DNA of 64,000 nucleotides from assembly GCF_002024165.1 (NCBI RefSeq), contig NZ_MWQN01000001.1:4257501-4321500 (forward strand). Direction: 5' to 3'. Source of the stretch: Embleya scabrispora (GTDB lineage Bacteria; Actinomycetota; Actinomycetes; Streptomycetales; Streptomycetaceae). The notes beneath the pieces are model-generated. The model saw only the letters and a program-made list of their open reading frames with translations. It made no database searches and was not told the origin of the DNA. The position numbers and the translations under genes were made by a program. How positions within the stretch are numbered: position 1 is the first letter of the stretch; every line of letters begins with the position of its first letter. This document shows positions 1 through 12,052 of the stretch, one piece after another.

Positions 1-1797
<1,797 letters not shown>

Positions 1798-1921
1798 GTT
1801 GCTACGCGTCCACTGTGTGGTTCCCGAACCGCAATCGGTTTCGGGGAACCTGTTTGATAATTGAATCACCGCATGTGATTTCTGGTTCACCGAACGGCCC
1901 ATGGTTGTGGGTTCGATGGTT

Positions 1922-2039
1922 TTCCGGTGGTCTTGGCGGAGAGGAAACGCCCGGTCTCATTCCGAACCCGGAAGCTAAGCTCTCCAGCGCCGATGGTACT
2001 GCACTCGAAGGGGTGTGGGAGAGTAGGACGCCGCCGGAA
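1922..2039 (+). rRNA. rrf: 5S ribosomal RNA
   Basis: A 118-nt sequence with the standard bacterial 5S core: CCGAACCCGGAAGCTAAGC, GCGCCGATGGTACTGC and GGGAGAGTAGGACGCCGCC. The 5' TTCCGG (1922-1927) and 3' CCGGAA (2034-2039) close the terminal helix, which sets the ends. It follows 23S by about 124 nt on the same strand, as expected in a 16S-23S-5S operon. Confidence 0.96.
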
Positions 2040-2050
2040 TCTACGTGTGA

Positions 2051-2083
2051 AAGGCCCGCCCCCTTTTCGGGGGCGGGCCTTTT
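2051..2083 (+). terminator. rRNA operon terminator
   Basis: A near-perfect hairpin: AAGGCCCGCCCCC, a short TTTTC-type loop and the complementary GGGGGCGGGCCTTTT, followed by a T-rich stretch. It lies 11 nt after 5S rRNA and is a classic intrinsic terminator for the rrn operon. Confidence 0.93.
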
Positions 2084-2154
2084 GCGTTTTCCGGGCCCGG
2101 TTTCCCTTTTCCGGTGGGGGATGTGGGTGTGGGAGCCGGGTGTGGTGGGGGCCG

Positions 2155-2365
2155 GGCGGCTGGTGCGGGGCTGGTCCGGGTCGTGGAGTGGGCCGCCGCC
2201 GGTGGTGTGGGGCTGTGGGGTGGGCCGTTCGTCGTGGCGGGTGCCCGGGTCGGGGGGAAGAGCGGCCGGGGGCGGGTGGCGGGGAGGGGGTCGGGTTGGG
2301 TTCCGCCGGACTGGCGTTCCCGGGTGGGTGGGGTTTGGTTCGGCGTGCGTTGCGTCTGGGGTTGC
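2155..2365 (+). repeat. Left arm of long inverted repeat
   Basis: This arm matches, in reverse complement, 2838-3045. Exact blocks include 28 nt at 2292-2319 against 2886-2913, 20 nt at 2237-2256 against 2951-2970, and 18 nt at 2217-2234 against 2973-2990, joined by diverged stretches of similar spacing. The arms are about 200 bp with a spacer of about 470 bp. No transposase is visible between them. Origin unknown. Confidence 0.85.
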
Positions 2366-2837
2366 GGGTGGCCGGTGCGGGGTTTGTCCGGTGACAGAGG
2401 TCGGCCGCCGCCGGCGTTCGAGGCTCCGAGACGAGGGGTCCTCGATGGAACGCGCGCCTTGCTCACCGAAAACCGGCTGGCAGCGGGGGCGGGGAGGGCG
2501 GCCGGGTCGAGTCCTCCGGGGAACCTTCCCGAGTGGGCCGCGTGTTTACGGCCGGCGGCGGCATGTGGGTGACGAAGGATCACGAACCCGGATCGCGATC
2601 GGCGGTTGCGGCCTTCGAGCTTCGGTGACCTTCGGTTTTGTGGCGTCGGGGCGGAAGGTCGAGCGTCGAGTGCCGGGGTTTCGTGCGCTGAGACCTCATT
2701 GAGGCCGTCGAGGAGACCGAAAGTGCCCGGTGAGGGCCCGAACCGGATCCCGAGACACCCCAAAACCCTCCCCCTTCGCACTGACCTGCGGTTTTCCCTC
2801 ACACCCAGGCCACGACACCCCACGCCGTCCGGTTTCG

Positions 2838-3045
2838 AACCCCACCCCCCTGCAAACGCACGCCAAACGAACCCGACCCACTCGAGAACGCCAGTCCGGC
2901 GGAACCCAACCCGGCCCTCCTCTCTGCCGCCCGCCCCCGGCCGCTTTTAACCCCCGACCCGGGCACCCGCCCCGACGAACGGCCCACCCCATAGCCGCCG
3001 GCGGTCAACCACGCGTGCCGGACCAAGCCCGCACCAGCCGGCTCG
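2838..3045 (-). repeat. Right arm of long inverted repeat
   Basis: Partner of 2155-2365, read on the opposite strand. Block order and spacing are kept, so this is one diverged inverted duplication rather than chance GC-rich similarity. Confidence 0.85.
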
Positions 3046-3307
3046 CAACCCAAGGGCAACAGCACGCCGGAAACGCCCCACCCCGTGCCTGGGAGCGCAT
3101 GAGGGCGGGGCCGTGGGGGCTGAGTGGTCGTGGCGTTGGCGTGCGGGGACGTCGAGCGGCGTGGTGGGCGTGTGATGCTCGGGGCGGGCCATGACTTGCC
3201 GGCTGCCGGGGCGCGGCGGTGCCCGGCCGAGTTGGGTGTGCGCAGCCGGGTTGGTGGCGCCGTCTGGGTGGCGGAGACGGATCCGGCCCCGGATCCGGTC
3301 CCGGCTT

Positions 3308-4603
3308 TTACAACCGGCCCGCCAGCTTCAGTGCCAGGTACATGTCCGTGACCGCCGACGCCAGTTCGCCCGGTGGTGCGTCCACCACTGTGACGTTTCG
3401 GCGGCGGAGGTCGGCTGCCGTGGTGCGGCGTTCGGCCAATTCCTTTTCCGCGGCGGCGGCTTCGTAGACGGCGGTTGCGTCGCCTCGGTGGGCTGCCATG
3501 TGGGTGATCGCCGGGTCGGCGACCGCGGCTACGATCACCTCGTGTCGGGCGGCCAGTTGCGGGAGTACCGGCAGGATGCCCTCTTGGACGGCCTCGCGTT
3601 CCAGGCCGGTCATCAGCACGATCAGTGAGCGGCGCGGGGAGCGGCGGAGGATTTCCGCGACCAGGCCGCGGGCGTCGGGTTCGACCAACTCCGGTTCCAG
3701 CGTGGCCATCGCCTGGACGAAGGCGGGGAGTATCCCGTTTCGGGGCGCGCGGCGGACCTCGGCGCGGACCCGGCGGTCGTAGGCGAGCAGGTCGACCCGG
3801 TCGCCCGCGTGGTTCGCCACCGCCGTCAGCAGCAGGGTCGCGTCCATCGCGGCGTCCAGGCGCGGGATGTCGCCGATTCGGCCCGCGGAGGTGCGGCCGG
3901 TGTCCAGGACGACCAGGATGTGCCGGTCGCGTTCGGGGCGCCATGTGCGCACCACGACGCCCTGGTTGCGGGCGGAGGCGCGCCAGTCGATCGACTTCGC
4001 GTCGTCGCCGGGCACGTACTCGCGGAGCGTGTCGAATTCGGTGCCGGCGCCCCGGGTGAGCAGGGCCGAGCGGCCGTCGAGTTCGCGCAGGCGTTCCAGC
4101 TTGGAGGGGAGCAGGCGGCGGCTGGGGAAGCCGGGCAGGACGCGCAGGCGCCACGGCACCAGGTGCGAGCCCTGGCGGGCGGCCAGGCCGAGGGGGCCGA
4201 CGGAGCGCAGGGTGACCCGGTGGGCGTGCCGGTCGCCGCGGCGGGTCGGGGTCATCGTGGTGGTGACGCGGCGGCGTTCGCCGGCGGGTACGGCCAGGTC
4301 GTGGCGCTGCGTGGTGGTGCCGGTGCTCGGCGGCCAGGCGTCGCGCAGTCGGCCGCGCAGTGCCCGGGTGCCGGGGTTGGTCACGGTCAGCGTCACCTCG
4401 GCGGATTCGCCGAGGCGGACCGCGGTGTCGCCGGCGCGGGTGAAGGTCAGGTCGCGGACGCCGGCGGCGAGCAGCAGGTCGGTGAGTACGCCGAGCAGAA
4501 GCAGGCCCTCGACCACGGCCAGGCCGAGCAGCGAGGGCAGCAGCAGGCCGACCACCAAGGCGCCGATTGCCGCGGCCAGTACGGCGCGTCCGGTCAGGGC
4601 CAT
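3308..4603 (-). CDS. DUF58 domain membrane protein
   Basis: A 431-residue protein. The N-terminus has two closely spaced hydrophobic segments (about residues 5-50), then a beta-rich region, then the DUF58 signature GDDAKSIDWRASARN followed by a von Willebrand A-like part (ILVVLDTGRTS). DUF58 proteins nearly always sit next to MoxR AAA ATPases. They are thought to be membrane-linked substrates or adaptors for MoxR in envelope or complex assembly, but the biochemical role is unknown. It is the last gene of the five-gene minus-strand cluster, 6 nt after moxR. ATG start at 4603. Length and motif fit the family, so the family call is firm and the function is inferred. Confidence 0.93.
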   Translation of the reverse strand: MALTGRAVLAAAIGALVVGLLLPSLLGLAVVEGLLLLGVLTDLLLAAGVRDLTFTRAGDTAVRLGESAEVTLTVTNPGTRALRGRLRDAWPPSTGTTTQRHDLAVPAGERRRVTTTMTPTRRGDRHAHRVTLRSVGPLGLAARQGSHLVPWRLRVLPGFPSRRLLPSKLERLRELDGRSALLTRGAGTEFDTLREYVPGDDAKSIDWRASARNQGVVVRTWRPERDRHILVVLDTGRTSAGRIGDIPRLDAAMDATLLLTAVANHAGDRVDLLAYDRRVRAEVRRAPRNGILPAFVQAMATLEPELVEPDARGLVAEILRRSPRRSLIVLMTGLEREAVQEGILPVLPQLAARHEVIVAAVADPAITHMAAHRGDATAVYEAAAAEKELAERRTTAADLRRRNVTVVDAPPGELASAVTDMYLALKLAGRL

Positions 4604-4609
4604 GGGCGG

Positions 4610-5574
<965 letters not shown>

Positions 5575-5578
<4 letters not shown>

Positions 5579-6825
5579 GTCGTGCGTACCTGCCTTATCA
5601 GCGCGTCGAGGTCGGCGGACAGGGTGACGAGGGCCTCGTCGCTCTCCGGGATCGCACCGTACAACAGGGCGTGCACGTGTGCGGACGTGTGGTCGGTGCG
5701 GGCGGTGATCGCGGCGGTGAGCGCGGCCTCGCCGGTGTCGCCGCCGAGCAGGCGCGCGAGGTGTTCGCGGGCGGCGGCGCGGAGCAGTTCGGCGGCGGTG
5801 TCCCGGGCCCGGCCGCGGCGGTACAGCCGGGCGCGGCCCTCGACGGTCTCGGCGGCGCGGACCACGACCGGCAGCGGTTCGGTCACGACCGGGCCGAGCC
5901 GGCGGGCCCGCCACAGCGCGAGCAGGACGGCGGCGACGGCCAGTTGGGCCGCGCCCCAGCGCCAGCCGGCGGGGAGCAGGTCCCACAACGAGTCGTCGGC
6001 GGGTGGGAGTTCGCCGCTGCCGGGCAGGTACCAGACCAGGTGCGGGTGGGCGCCGAGCAGGTTCAGGGCCAGCGCGGCGTTGCCGTGCGCGTCCAGGCGG
6101 TCGTTGGTGAGCATGGTGCCGGAGCCGAGTACGACCGTGTCCCTACCGGGGCCGGCCGGGGCGAGCACCAGGGTGGGCAGCCCCGCGTACGGGTAGCAGC
6201 CGGTGGCGGCGGGGAACGGGCCGAGGTCGAAGCGTCCGCCGCCGACGTCGGCGCTGCCCGCGCGTTGCGCCGCCGGGAGCCGGCAGTCCGGGTCCAGCTC
6301 GCGGCCGGAGGTGTCGCGGGCGGTGCGTACGCCGGGGGCCAGCGCGGTGAGCGCGGCCTGGTCGGGGCGGATCAGCACGGTGCGGGCCGGCGCGGCGGCG
6401 GCGAGGCGGGCCAGGTGCGCGTCGGTGATCAGGTCGGGGTAGGCCACCACGAGCGTGGTGTCGGGGCGGATCGCGCGCTCCGCCTCGTCGGCCGAGCGGA
6501 CCAACTCCACTTCGACGCCTCGGGCACGCAGCAGTTGGGCCACCGCCTTGCTGCCGGCCTTGCCGGTCGAGCGCGGGTCGAGGCGGCCCTCGTGGCGGTC
6601 GCCCTGGACCAGTACAAGGGCGGAGACGACGACCACCACGAGGGCGACCAGGGCCAGCGGGACGCGCAGGCGGCGCCAGGTCTGCTCGGCGGTGCGGCCG
6701 AGGGGTGTGGGAGCGGGCAGGGCGGGGCCGGATGCGGCCGTGCCGGAGATGCCCGAGCTGTCCGGCGCGGGGGAGTCCGGTGCCGCGGGACCCGGTGCGC
6801 CGGGGCCCGCCGTGTCGGCGCTCAT
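5575..6825 (-). CDS. DUF4350 domain membrane protein
   Basis: A 416-residue protein with a proline- and alanine-rich cytoplasmic N-terminus, one transmembrane helix (about residues 50-72, VPLALVALVVVVVSALVLV), an extracytoplasmic domain of about 190 residues with the DUF4350 pattern (STGKAGSKAVAQLLRARGVEV), and a second hydrophobic helix (AAQLAVAAVLLALW) followed by a charged tail. DUF4350 proteins accompany MoxR/DUF58/DUF4129 clusters in actinobacteria; their function is unknown. It overlaps DUF4129 and moxR by 4 nt on each side, which suggests translational coupling. Confidence 0.9.
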
Positions 6826-7487
6826 CCGGGGATCCGTTCGGCGGCGCGCGGGCGGGCGGCGGCGCAGCGGGTGTCGAGGTCGCGCAGCCGGTCGTCCAGG
6901 GCCCGGTCGGCGGTCCGGCCGCCGTAGTGCACGTCGTCGAAGATGGCGGCCGCGGCGCGCAGGTCCGCGGCGACCTCGGGCAGCGCCCGGCCGCCCTCGA
7001 CGGCGGCCTCGTCGGCGGTGCGGCCCGGGCGTACGTCCAGCACGGCGCGTTCCTCCAGGTCCCGCACGATCGCGCGGAAACGTTCCCGGACCGCCTCGTC
7101 CCAGCGGCCGGCCGCGGCGTGTGCGTCGGCCGCCGCGCGGTGTCGGGCGGCGGGCATCGGGCCGTGCTCGCCGTACAGCGGCAACTCGGCGCGCCGGGCC
7201 GTGCGCAGGGGCCCCAGCCGCAGCCGCAGCAGGACGAGCGCGCCGATCAGCACGAGCACGATCACCGCGAGGCCGGTGAAGCCGCCGGGGGTGTTGTCGC
7301 CCGCCCGGGAGACCAGGTCGCCGAGGCGGTCGAAGAGCCAGTCCAGGATCCGGCGGACCGGGTTGGGGTCGTCGCGGTGGTACTCGACCCGGGACAGCTC
7401 GTCCCGGGCGGCATCCCGCGCGTCGTCGCGCGGGATGTCCACCGGTGCCCAGTCCCGGGGCAGGAGCGGGAGCGCGAGTCGGGTCAC
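6822..7487 (-). CDS. DUF4129 domain protein
   Basis: A 221-residue protein with one central transmembrane helix (FTGLAVIVLVLIGALVLLRL) and a cytoplasmic C-terminal DUF4129 part, including WDEAVRERFRAIVRDLEER and RTADEAA. In other proteins this domain follows transglutaminase-like folds; alone its role is unknown. The start is GTG at 7487, which overlaps the stop of the upstream gene by 4 nt (GTGA); the long upstream open frame is a shadow of that gene. It ends in an ATGA overlap with DUF4350. Membership of the MoxR cluster is clear from order and spacing. Confidence 0.9.
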   Translation of the reverse strand: MTRLALPLLPRDWAPVDIPRDDARDAARDELSRVEYHRDDPNPVRRILDWLFDRLGDLVSRAGDNTPGGFTGLAVIVLVLIGALVLLRLRLGPLRTARRAELPLYGEHGPMPAARHRAAADAHAAAGRWDEAVRERFRAIVRDLEERAVLDVRPGRTADEAAVEGGRALPEVAADLRAAAAIFDDVHYGGRTADRALDDRLRDLDTRCAAARPRAAERIPG

Positions 7488-9211
7488 GCGGGCGTGGGTC
7501 CCGCGGCCGACCCGGTGCCGGTCTCCTCGTCCAGGACGCCGGCCGCGCGGGCGAGTTCGAGGTCGAGTGCCTCGCGGCGGATGCGCTGGTCGATGTAGAG
7601 CAGCGCGGTCGCGCCGGCGGCGAAGGGGTACAGCAGCGCGGAGGCGATCACCGCGCCGATGCCGGTGATCAGCAGGTCGACGAACGTGGGGTCGGGGATG
7701 TCGGACGTCTTGGAGGCGGTGATCGCGGTGAAGCCGTCGGAGACGAGCAGGAACGGCATCTGGATGATGCCGCCGACGATCGCCATGATCAGCCAGATCA
7801 GCAGCAGGATGCCGCACACGCGCCACCACGAGCCGGTGACGAGCTTGCGCGAGCGCTCCAGGGCCTTGCGGACCGTCTGCTTCTCCAGCATCAGGACGGG
7901 GCCGGCGAGGGTCAGGCAGACGTACAGGTAGATCGCCGCGACCACGCCGCCGATCAGGCCGGGGAGCAGCAGCAGCGCGCCGAGCCCGTCGGCGCCGACG
8001 GCGAGCAGGACCAGACCCGGCAGGATCGCCACGAGCAGTGTGCCGACGGGGACCAGCCAGGTCGCGAAGGTGACCCCGAGCAGGCGCGGCAGCAGCGGGC
8101 GGACCGCCTTCCAGGCCTGGGCCGCCGACATGGACTTGGCGATCACCGCGCGGCTGACCACGACGGTGAGCATCCCGGTGGCGGCGATCTGGCCGAGGGT
8201 GGAGACCACGATCGGCACGATCAGTACGGCGGAGGTGTCGCGCAGGTAGCGCCACAACTCCTCCCCGGTGGGGTCGTCGGAGAGGTCGCCGGGGGAGAAC
8301 TCGCGGTTGAGCAGCCAGGTGGCCGGCACCTCGAGGCACTGGGTGAGCAGGGCGATCACGACGGCGATGCCGATCATGACCTTCCAGTGCGTACGCATCG
8401 CGGCGAACGCGCCGTCGAGGATCTCGCCGACGCTCAGCGGGCGCAGTGGGATCACGCCGGGCTTGGCGGCCTGGACGTAGGGGCCGTTCCAGCCGGGGGG
8501 CGCGCCCCAGAGGGGCTGGGTGCCGCCCCAGCGCGGGTCGGATGCGGCGCCGGGGTGATCGGCGCCCTGGTGCGGGGGTCCCCAGCCGGCGGCCGGGCCC
8601 TGGTGGGGCGGCCCCCAACCGGCGGCGGGGGGCTGGACCGGCGCCCAGCCCGGTGCGGGGGCCTGCGGCGCGGGCCGGTGGGACTCCGGGCCGGCGGGCT
8701 TGTCGAGCGAGGTCGGCTTGTCCGGGGCGCCCGGTCCGTCCGAGGGCGCGGCCTCGCCCGAGGTGGTCGGCTCGGAAGCGGCCGGTGCGCCCGGGGTGGC
8801 GCGATCGTCTGTGGCTCCCGATCGGTCCGACGTGGTGGGGCCGTCCGTCGTGCCCGGTCCGTCCGAGGGTGTGGCCTCGTGCGAGGCCGTCGGCTCGGAG
8901 GTGGTCGGTGCGCCCGGGGAGGTTGCCCCGAGGGAGGTCGGCTCGCCTGCGGAGGTCTGCTCCGGGCCGGCCGTCCCGTCCGAGGCCGTCGCTCCGTCCG
9001 CGCCCGCCGCGTCGCCTGAGCGTGACTCCGCAACTGTGGCCGCCGGGTCGGCCGGGGACGAGGGTGGCGCGGTTGATTCCGGCTCGGAGGCCGGGGGCGC
9101 CGCGCGCTCGGGCTCGGGCGCGGATCGGTCGGGTGACGTGGCGTCGTCCGCCGGGCGTGCTGCGTCCGGCCCCGGGGCGTCCGGGGTGGGCCGGCCGGGC
9201 GAGTCCGTCAT
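7484..9211 (-). CDS. GDPD-associated membrane-domain protein with long disordered N-terminus
   Basis: A 575-residue protein. Residues 1 to about 285 are low complexity (Pro, Ala, Ser, Thr, Asp, Glu, then Gly/Trp-rich GWGPPHQG repeats). The rest is a polytopic membrane domain with about six hydrophobic segments, beginning near PLSVGEILDGAFAAMRTHW, the hallmark of the membrane part of glycerophosphodiester phosphodiesterase-like proteins. No catalytic GDPD domain is present, so it is probably not an enzyme. ATG at 9211 was chosen because it is the first good start facing the mtrA intergenic region. It is first in the MoxR cluster and divergent from mtrA. Confidence 0.88.
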   Translation of the reverse strand: MTDSPGRPTPDAPGPDAARPADDATSPDRSAPEPERAAPPASEPESTAPPSSPADPAATVAESRSGDAAGADGATASDGTAGPEQTSAGEPTSLGATSPGAPTTSEPTASHEATPSDGPGTTDGPTTSDRSGATDDRATPGAPAASEPTTSGEAAPSDGPGAPDKPTSLDKPAGPESHRPAPQAPAPGWAPVQPPAAGWGPPHQGPAAGWGPPHQGADHPGAASDPRWGGTQPLWGAPPGWNGPYVQAAKPGVIPLRPLSVGEILDGAFAAMRTHWKVMIGIAVVIALLTQCLEVPATWLLNREFSPGDLSDDPTGEELWRYLRDTSAVLIVPIVVSTLGQIAATGMLTVVVSRAVIAKSMSAAQAWKAVRPLLPRLLGVTFATWLVPVGTLLVAILPGLVLLAVGADGLGALLLLPGLIGGVVAAIYLYVCLTLAGPVLMLEKQTVRKALERSRKLVTGSWWRVCGILLLIWLIMAIVGGIIQMPFLLVSDGFTAITASKTSDIPDPTFVDLLITGIGAVIASALLYPFAAGATALLYIDQRIRREALDLELARAAGVLDEETGTGSAAGPTPA

Positions 9212-9564
9212 GTCGATTGCGCTCCTCGTCCTGATGGGTGGTGACTCATCGTGGCATGCCCGTGCGGCCCCTTGGTGAACGGGCGGCCGGCGGATCCGAA
9301 CGACGGGCCGGGCGGGCCGGCCGGGTGGACAACGACGGGCGCCCGGCCGCACGTTCCGGATGGCGTCCGGCGCCGGCCGCGAGGGTCGTGTCGATGGCCC
9401 GAAACGTCCGTTGCGTGCCCGGTCGGGACGGCGTACCTTCCGGCATTCGGGGTGACTCCGCACTCCATGGGCATGCCAATCGTCAGAGAAAAGTACGTTT
9501 TGTTCCCCGAGGACGCGGCCGGAATCGGTCGGATGAGTGCAGGTCACAATCCGGTAATGCGACG
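9212..9564. promoter_or_regulatory. Divergent intergenic region upstream of mtrA and the MoxR cluster
   Basis: About 350 bp separating two divergently transcribed operons, so promoters for both must lie here. I could not confirm specific promoter boxes or an MtrA-binding direct repeat by eye. No gene is seen. Confidence 0.5.
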
Positions 9565-10251
9565 ATGAGCCACATGAAGGGACGCGTCCTCATCGTTGAC
9601 GACGACACCGCACTGTCCGAGATGCTCGGCATCGTGCTGCGTGGCGAAGGGTTCGAGCCGTCGTTCGTGGCGGACGGCGACAAGGCACTCCAGGCATTCC
9701 GGGACGTCAAACCGGACCTGGTGCTGCTCGACCTGATGCTGCCCGGCCGCGACGGCATCGACGTCTGCCGCCAGATCCGTGCCGAGTCCGGCGTGCCGAT
9801 CGTGATGCTCACCGCCAAGAGCGACACGGTCGACGTCGTGGTCGGCCTGGAGTCCGGAGCAGACGACTATGTGATCAAACCGTTCAAGCCCAAGGAGCTT
9901 GTCGCTCGTGTGCGGGCCCGCCTGCGCAGAGCCGAGGAACCCACCCCGGAGCAACTGGTGATCGGCGATCTGGTGATCGACGTGGCCGGCCATGCCGTGA
10001 AGCGGGACGGGCAGAACATCGCGCTGACCCCGCTGGAGTTCGACCTCCTTGTCGCACTCGCCCGCAAGCCCTGGCAGGTGTTCACCCGCGAGGTACTGCT
10101 CGAACAGGTCTGGGGATACCGACACGCGGCCGACACCCGCCTGGTGAACGTCCATGTCCAGCGGCTGCGCTCGAAGATCGAGCGTGACCCCGAGCGTCCG
10201 GAGACGGTGGTCACGGTGCGCGGGGTCGGCTACAAGGCGGGACCGGCCTGA
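9565..10251 (+). CDS. mtrA: Response regulator MtrA
   Basis: A 228-residue OmpR/PhoB-type response regulator. The receiver domain (about residues 6-118) has the acidic pair in VLIVDDD, the phospho-acceptor Asp56 in LVLLDLMLP, Thr in MLTAKS and Lys in VIKPFKP. The C-terminal winged helix (about 130-225) ends GVRGVGYKAGP. In actinobacteria MtrA pairs with MtrB and controls cell-wall, division, DNA replication and development genes. I chose ATG at 9565; a second ATG lies three codons on (9574), and neither has a strong ribosome site. It is followed after 16 nt by mtrB. Sequence and synteny make this identification secure. Confidence 0.98.
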   Translation: MSHMKGRVLIVDDDTALSEMLGIVLRGEGFEPSFVADGDKALQAFRDVKPDLVLLDLMLPGRDGIDVCRQIRAESGVPIVMLTAKSDTVDVVVGLESGADDYVIKPFKPKELVARVRARLRRAEEPTPEQLVIGDLVIDVAGHAVKRDGQNIALTPLEFDLLVALARKPWQVFTREVLLEQVWGYRHAADTRLVNVHVQRLRSKIERDPERPETVVTVRGVGYKAGPA

Positions 10252-10267
10252 CCTTGAGATCGTCCCG

Positions 10268-12052
10268 GTGAGCACCGCACAGCGGTCGCCCTCCCCGTCG
10301 GCCTGGTCCCTCGCCCTGCGTCGTGTGCGCGGCGGCGTGGGCCGTGTCATGGCGCTGTGGAACAGGTCGATCCAGTTCCGCGTCGTGGCCACCACCCTCG
10401 TGCTGTCCGTCGCCGTCACGGTGCTGCTCGGGGTGGTGGTGGTCGGCCAGGTCCGCAACGGCCTGCTCGACGCGAAGGTGGCCTCCGCCCGGTCCCAGGC
10501 CCAGGGCGGCTTCGCCGATGCCCGTACGCAGGCCGACGAGATCGCCACCAGCCCCGGCCGGCACGTCCAGGTGCCCACCGGCATGCCCGCCGGCACACCG
10601 GCAACCGGCAACCGGGTGAACACCGGCGACTGGCTCAACGCGCTGGTCAAGCAGCTCTCCAGTGGCGGCCAGGGGGTGTACGACGTGGCCGCGACCAGTC
10701 AGGACACGGTGGACAGCCCACCCGGGTCCGGCCGCAGCCCCCGCGCGTCCGGCGACGTGGTCCCCGACGCCAGCGTGCCGGCCGAACTGCGCCGCGAGGT
10801 CGGCCTCAAACACGGGGTGGCGCTGCTCCAGTACACCCAGATCGTGCGCGAGGGCCAGCACGGCGAGGGCCCGGCGGAGACCACCCGCGAGGCGGGCCTG
10901 GTGGTCGGCGCCCAGTTGGAGGACCCCGACGGCGGGTCGTACCAGCTGTACTACTTCTTCTCCTTCGGTCCCGAGGAGAAGACCCTGGGCCTGGTGCGCA
11001 GCACGCTGGCCACCGCCGGGGTCTTCCTCGTGCTGCTCCTGGTGGCGATCGCGGCGCTGGTGACCCGGTGGGTGGTCACCCCGGTGCGGATGGCGGCCCG
11101 GATCGCCGAGCGGTTGGCGGCGGGCCGACTGGAGGAGCGGATGCGGGTGGTCGGCGCGGACGACCTGGCCCGGCTGGGCTCGTCGTTCAACAAGATGGCG
11201 TCCAACCTGCAGAACCAGATCAGACAGCTGGAGGAGTTGTCCCGGGTGCAGCGCCGGTTCGTCTCCGACGTCTCGCACGAACTGCGCACCCCGCTGACCA
11301 CCGTGCGGATGGCCGCCGACGTGCTGCACGAGGCGCGCGAGGACTTCGACCCGGCCACCCGGCGCTCGGCCGAACTGCTGCAGAACCAGCTGGACCGGTT
11401 CGAGGCCCTGCTGTCGGACCTGTTGGAGATCAGCCGGTTCGACGCGGGCGCGGCGGTGCTCGACGCCGAGCCGGTGGACCTGCGCGACCTGGTGCGGCGG
11501 GTGGTCGAGGGCGCCGAACCGCTGGCCGAGCGGCGCGGCAGCCGGCTCGTGGTGCGCGTGCCGGACAAGCCGTGCGTGGCCGAGGTCGATCCCCGGCGGA
11601 TCGACCGGGTGCTGCGCAACCTGGTGGTCAACGCGATCGAGCACGGCGAGGGGCACGACGTGGTGGTCACCGTCGCCGCCGGCGAGGACTCGGTCGCGGT
11701 GGCCGTGCGCGACTACGGCGTGGGCCTCAAGCCCGGCGAGTCCTCGCTGGTGTTCGCCCGGTTCTGGCGGGCGGATCCGGCCAGGGCGCGGACCACCGGC
11801 GGTACCGGCCTGGGCCTGTCCATCGCGCTCGAGGACGCGCATCTGCACGGCGGCTGGCTCCAGGCCTGGGGCGAGCCGGGCGGCGGCTCGCAGTTCCGGC
11901 TGAGCCTGCCCAAGACCGCGGGCGGCGAGCTGGTGCGGTCCCCGCTGCCGTTGGAGCCCGAGGACTCGCGGGCCAATCGGGGCCTGGGTCCGGCGGGCTC
12001 GCCGTATCGGCGCGGCGTACGTACGGCCGGTTCCGCGGGAGGCAGTCGATGA
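10268..12052 (+). CDS. mtrB: Sensor histidine kinase MtrB
   Basis: A 594-residue membrane histidine kinase, partner of MtrA. Order of parts: short cytoplasmic N-terminus; first transmembrane helix (about 36-60); extracytoplasmic sensor of about 180 residues; second transmembrane helix (about 245-268); HAMP; HisKA with SHELRTPLT and phospho-acceptor His337; HATPase_c with N-box NLVVNAIEHG, G1 DYGVG and G2 GTGLGLS. The start is GTG at 10268, 16 nt after mtrA. It ends with an ATGA overlap into lpqB, so MtrB and LpqB are probably coupled in translation, as expected because LpqB modulates MtrB. Confidence 0.97.
   Translation: MSTAQRSPSPSAWSLALRRVRGGVGRVMALWNRSIQFRVVATTLVLSVAVTVLLGVVVVGQVRNGLLDAKVASARSQAQGGFADARTQADEIATSPGRHVQVPTGMPAGTPATGNRVNTGDWLNALVKQLSSGGQGVYDVAATSQDTVDSPPGSGRSPRASGDVVPDASVPAELRREVGLKHGVALLQYTQIVREGQHGEGPAETTREAGLVVGAQLEDPDGGSYQLYYFFSFGPEEKTLGLVRSTLATAGVFLVLLLVAIAALVTRWVVTPVRMAARIAERLAAGRLEERMRVVGADDLARLGSSFNKMASNLQNQIRQLEELSRVQRRFVSDVSHELRTPLTTVRMAADVLHEAREDFDPATRRSAELLQNQLDRFEALLSDLLEISRFDAGAAVLDAEPVDLRDLVRRVVEGAEPLAERRGSRLVVRVPDKPCVAEVDPRRIDRVLRNLVVNAIEHGEGHDVVVTVAAGEDSVAVAVRDYGVGLKPGESSLVFARFWRADPARARTTGGTGLGLSIALEDAHLHGGWLQAWGEPGGGSQFRLSLPKTAGGELVRSPLPLEPEDSRANRGLGPAGSPYRRGVRTAGSAGGSR

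Larger units (their letters stand above)
2084..3307. other. Gene-free interval after the rRNA operon
   Basis: About 1.2 kb between the rrn terminator and the end of the DUF58 gene. The open frames here are G-, R- and P-rich, run through both arms of the inverted repeat and resemble no family I know, so I call no gene. The only structure seen is the inverted repeat and its roughly 470-bp spacer (2366-2837). Confidence 0.6.

Noticed and set aside
1815-2702. Plus-strand frame of 295 residues through 5S rRNA and the inverted repeat
   Set aside because: It runs through an rRNA and its terminator and is G/R/W-rich without family resemblance.
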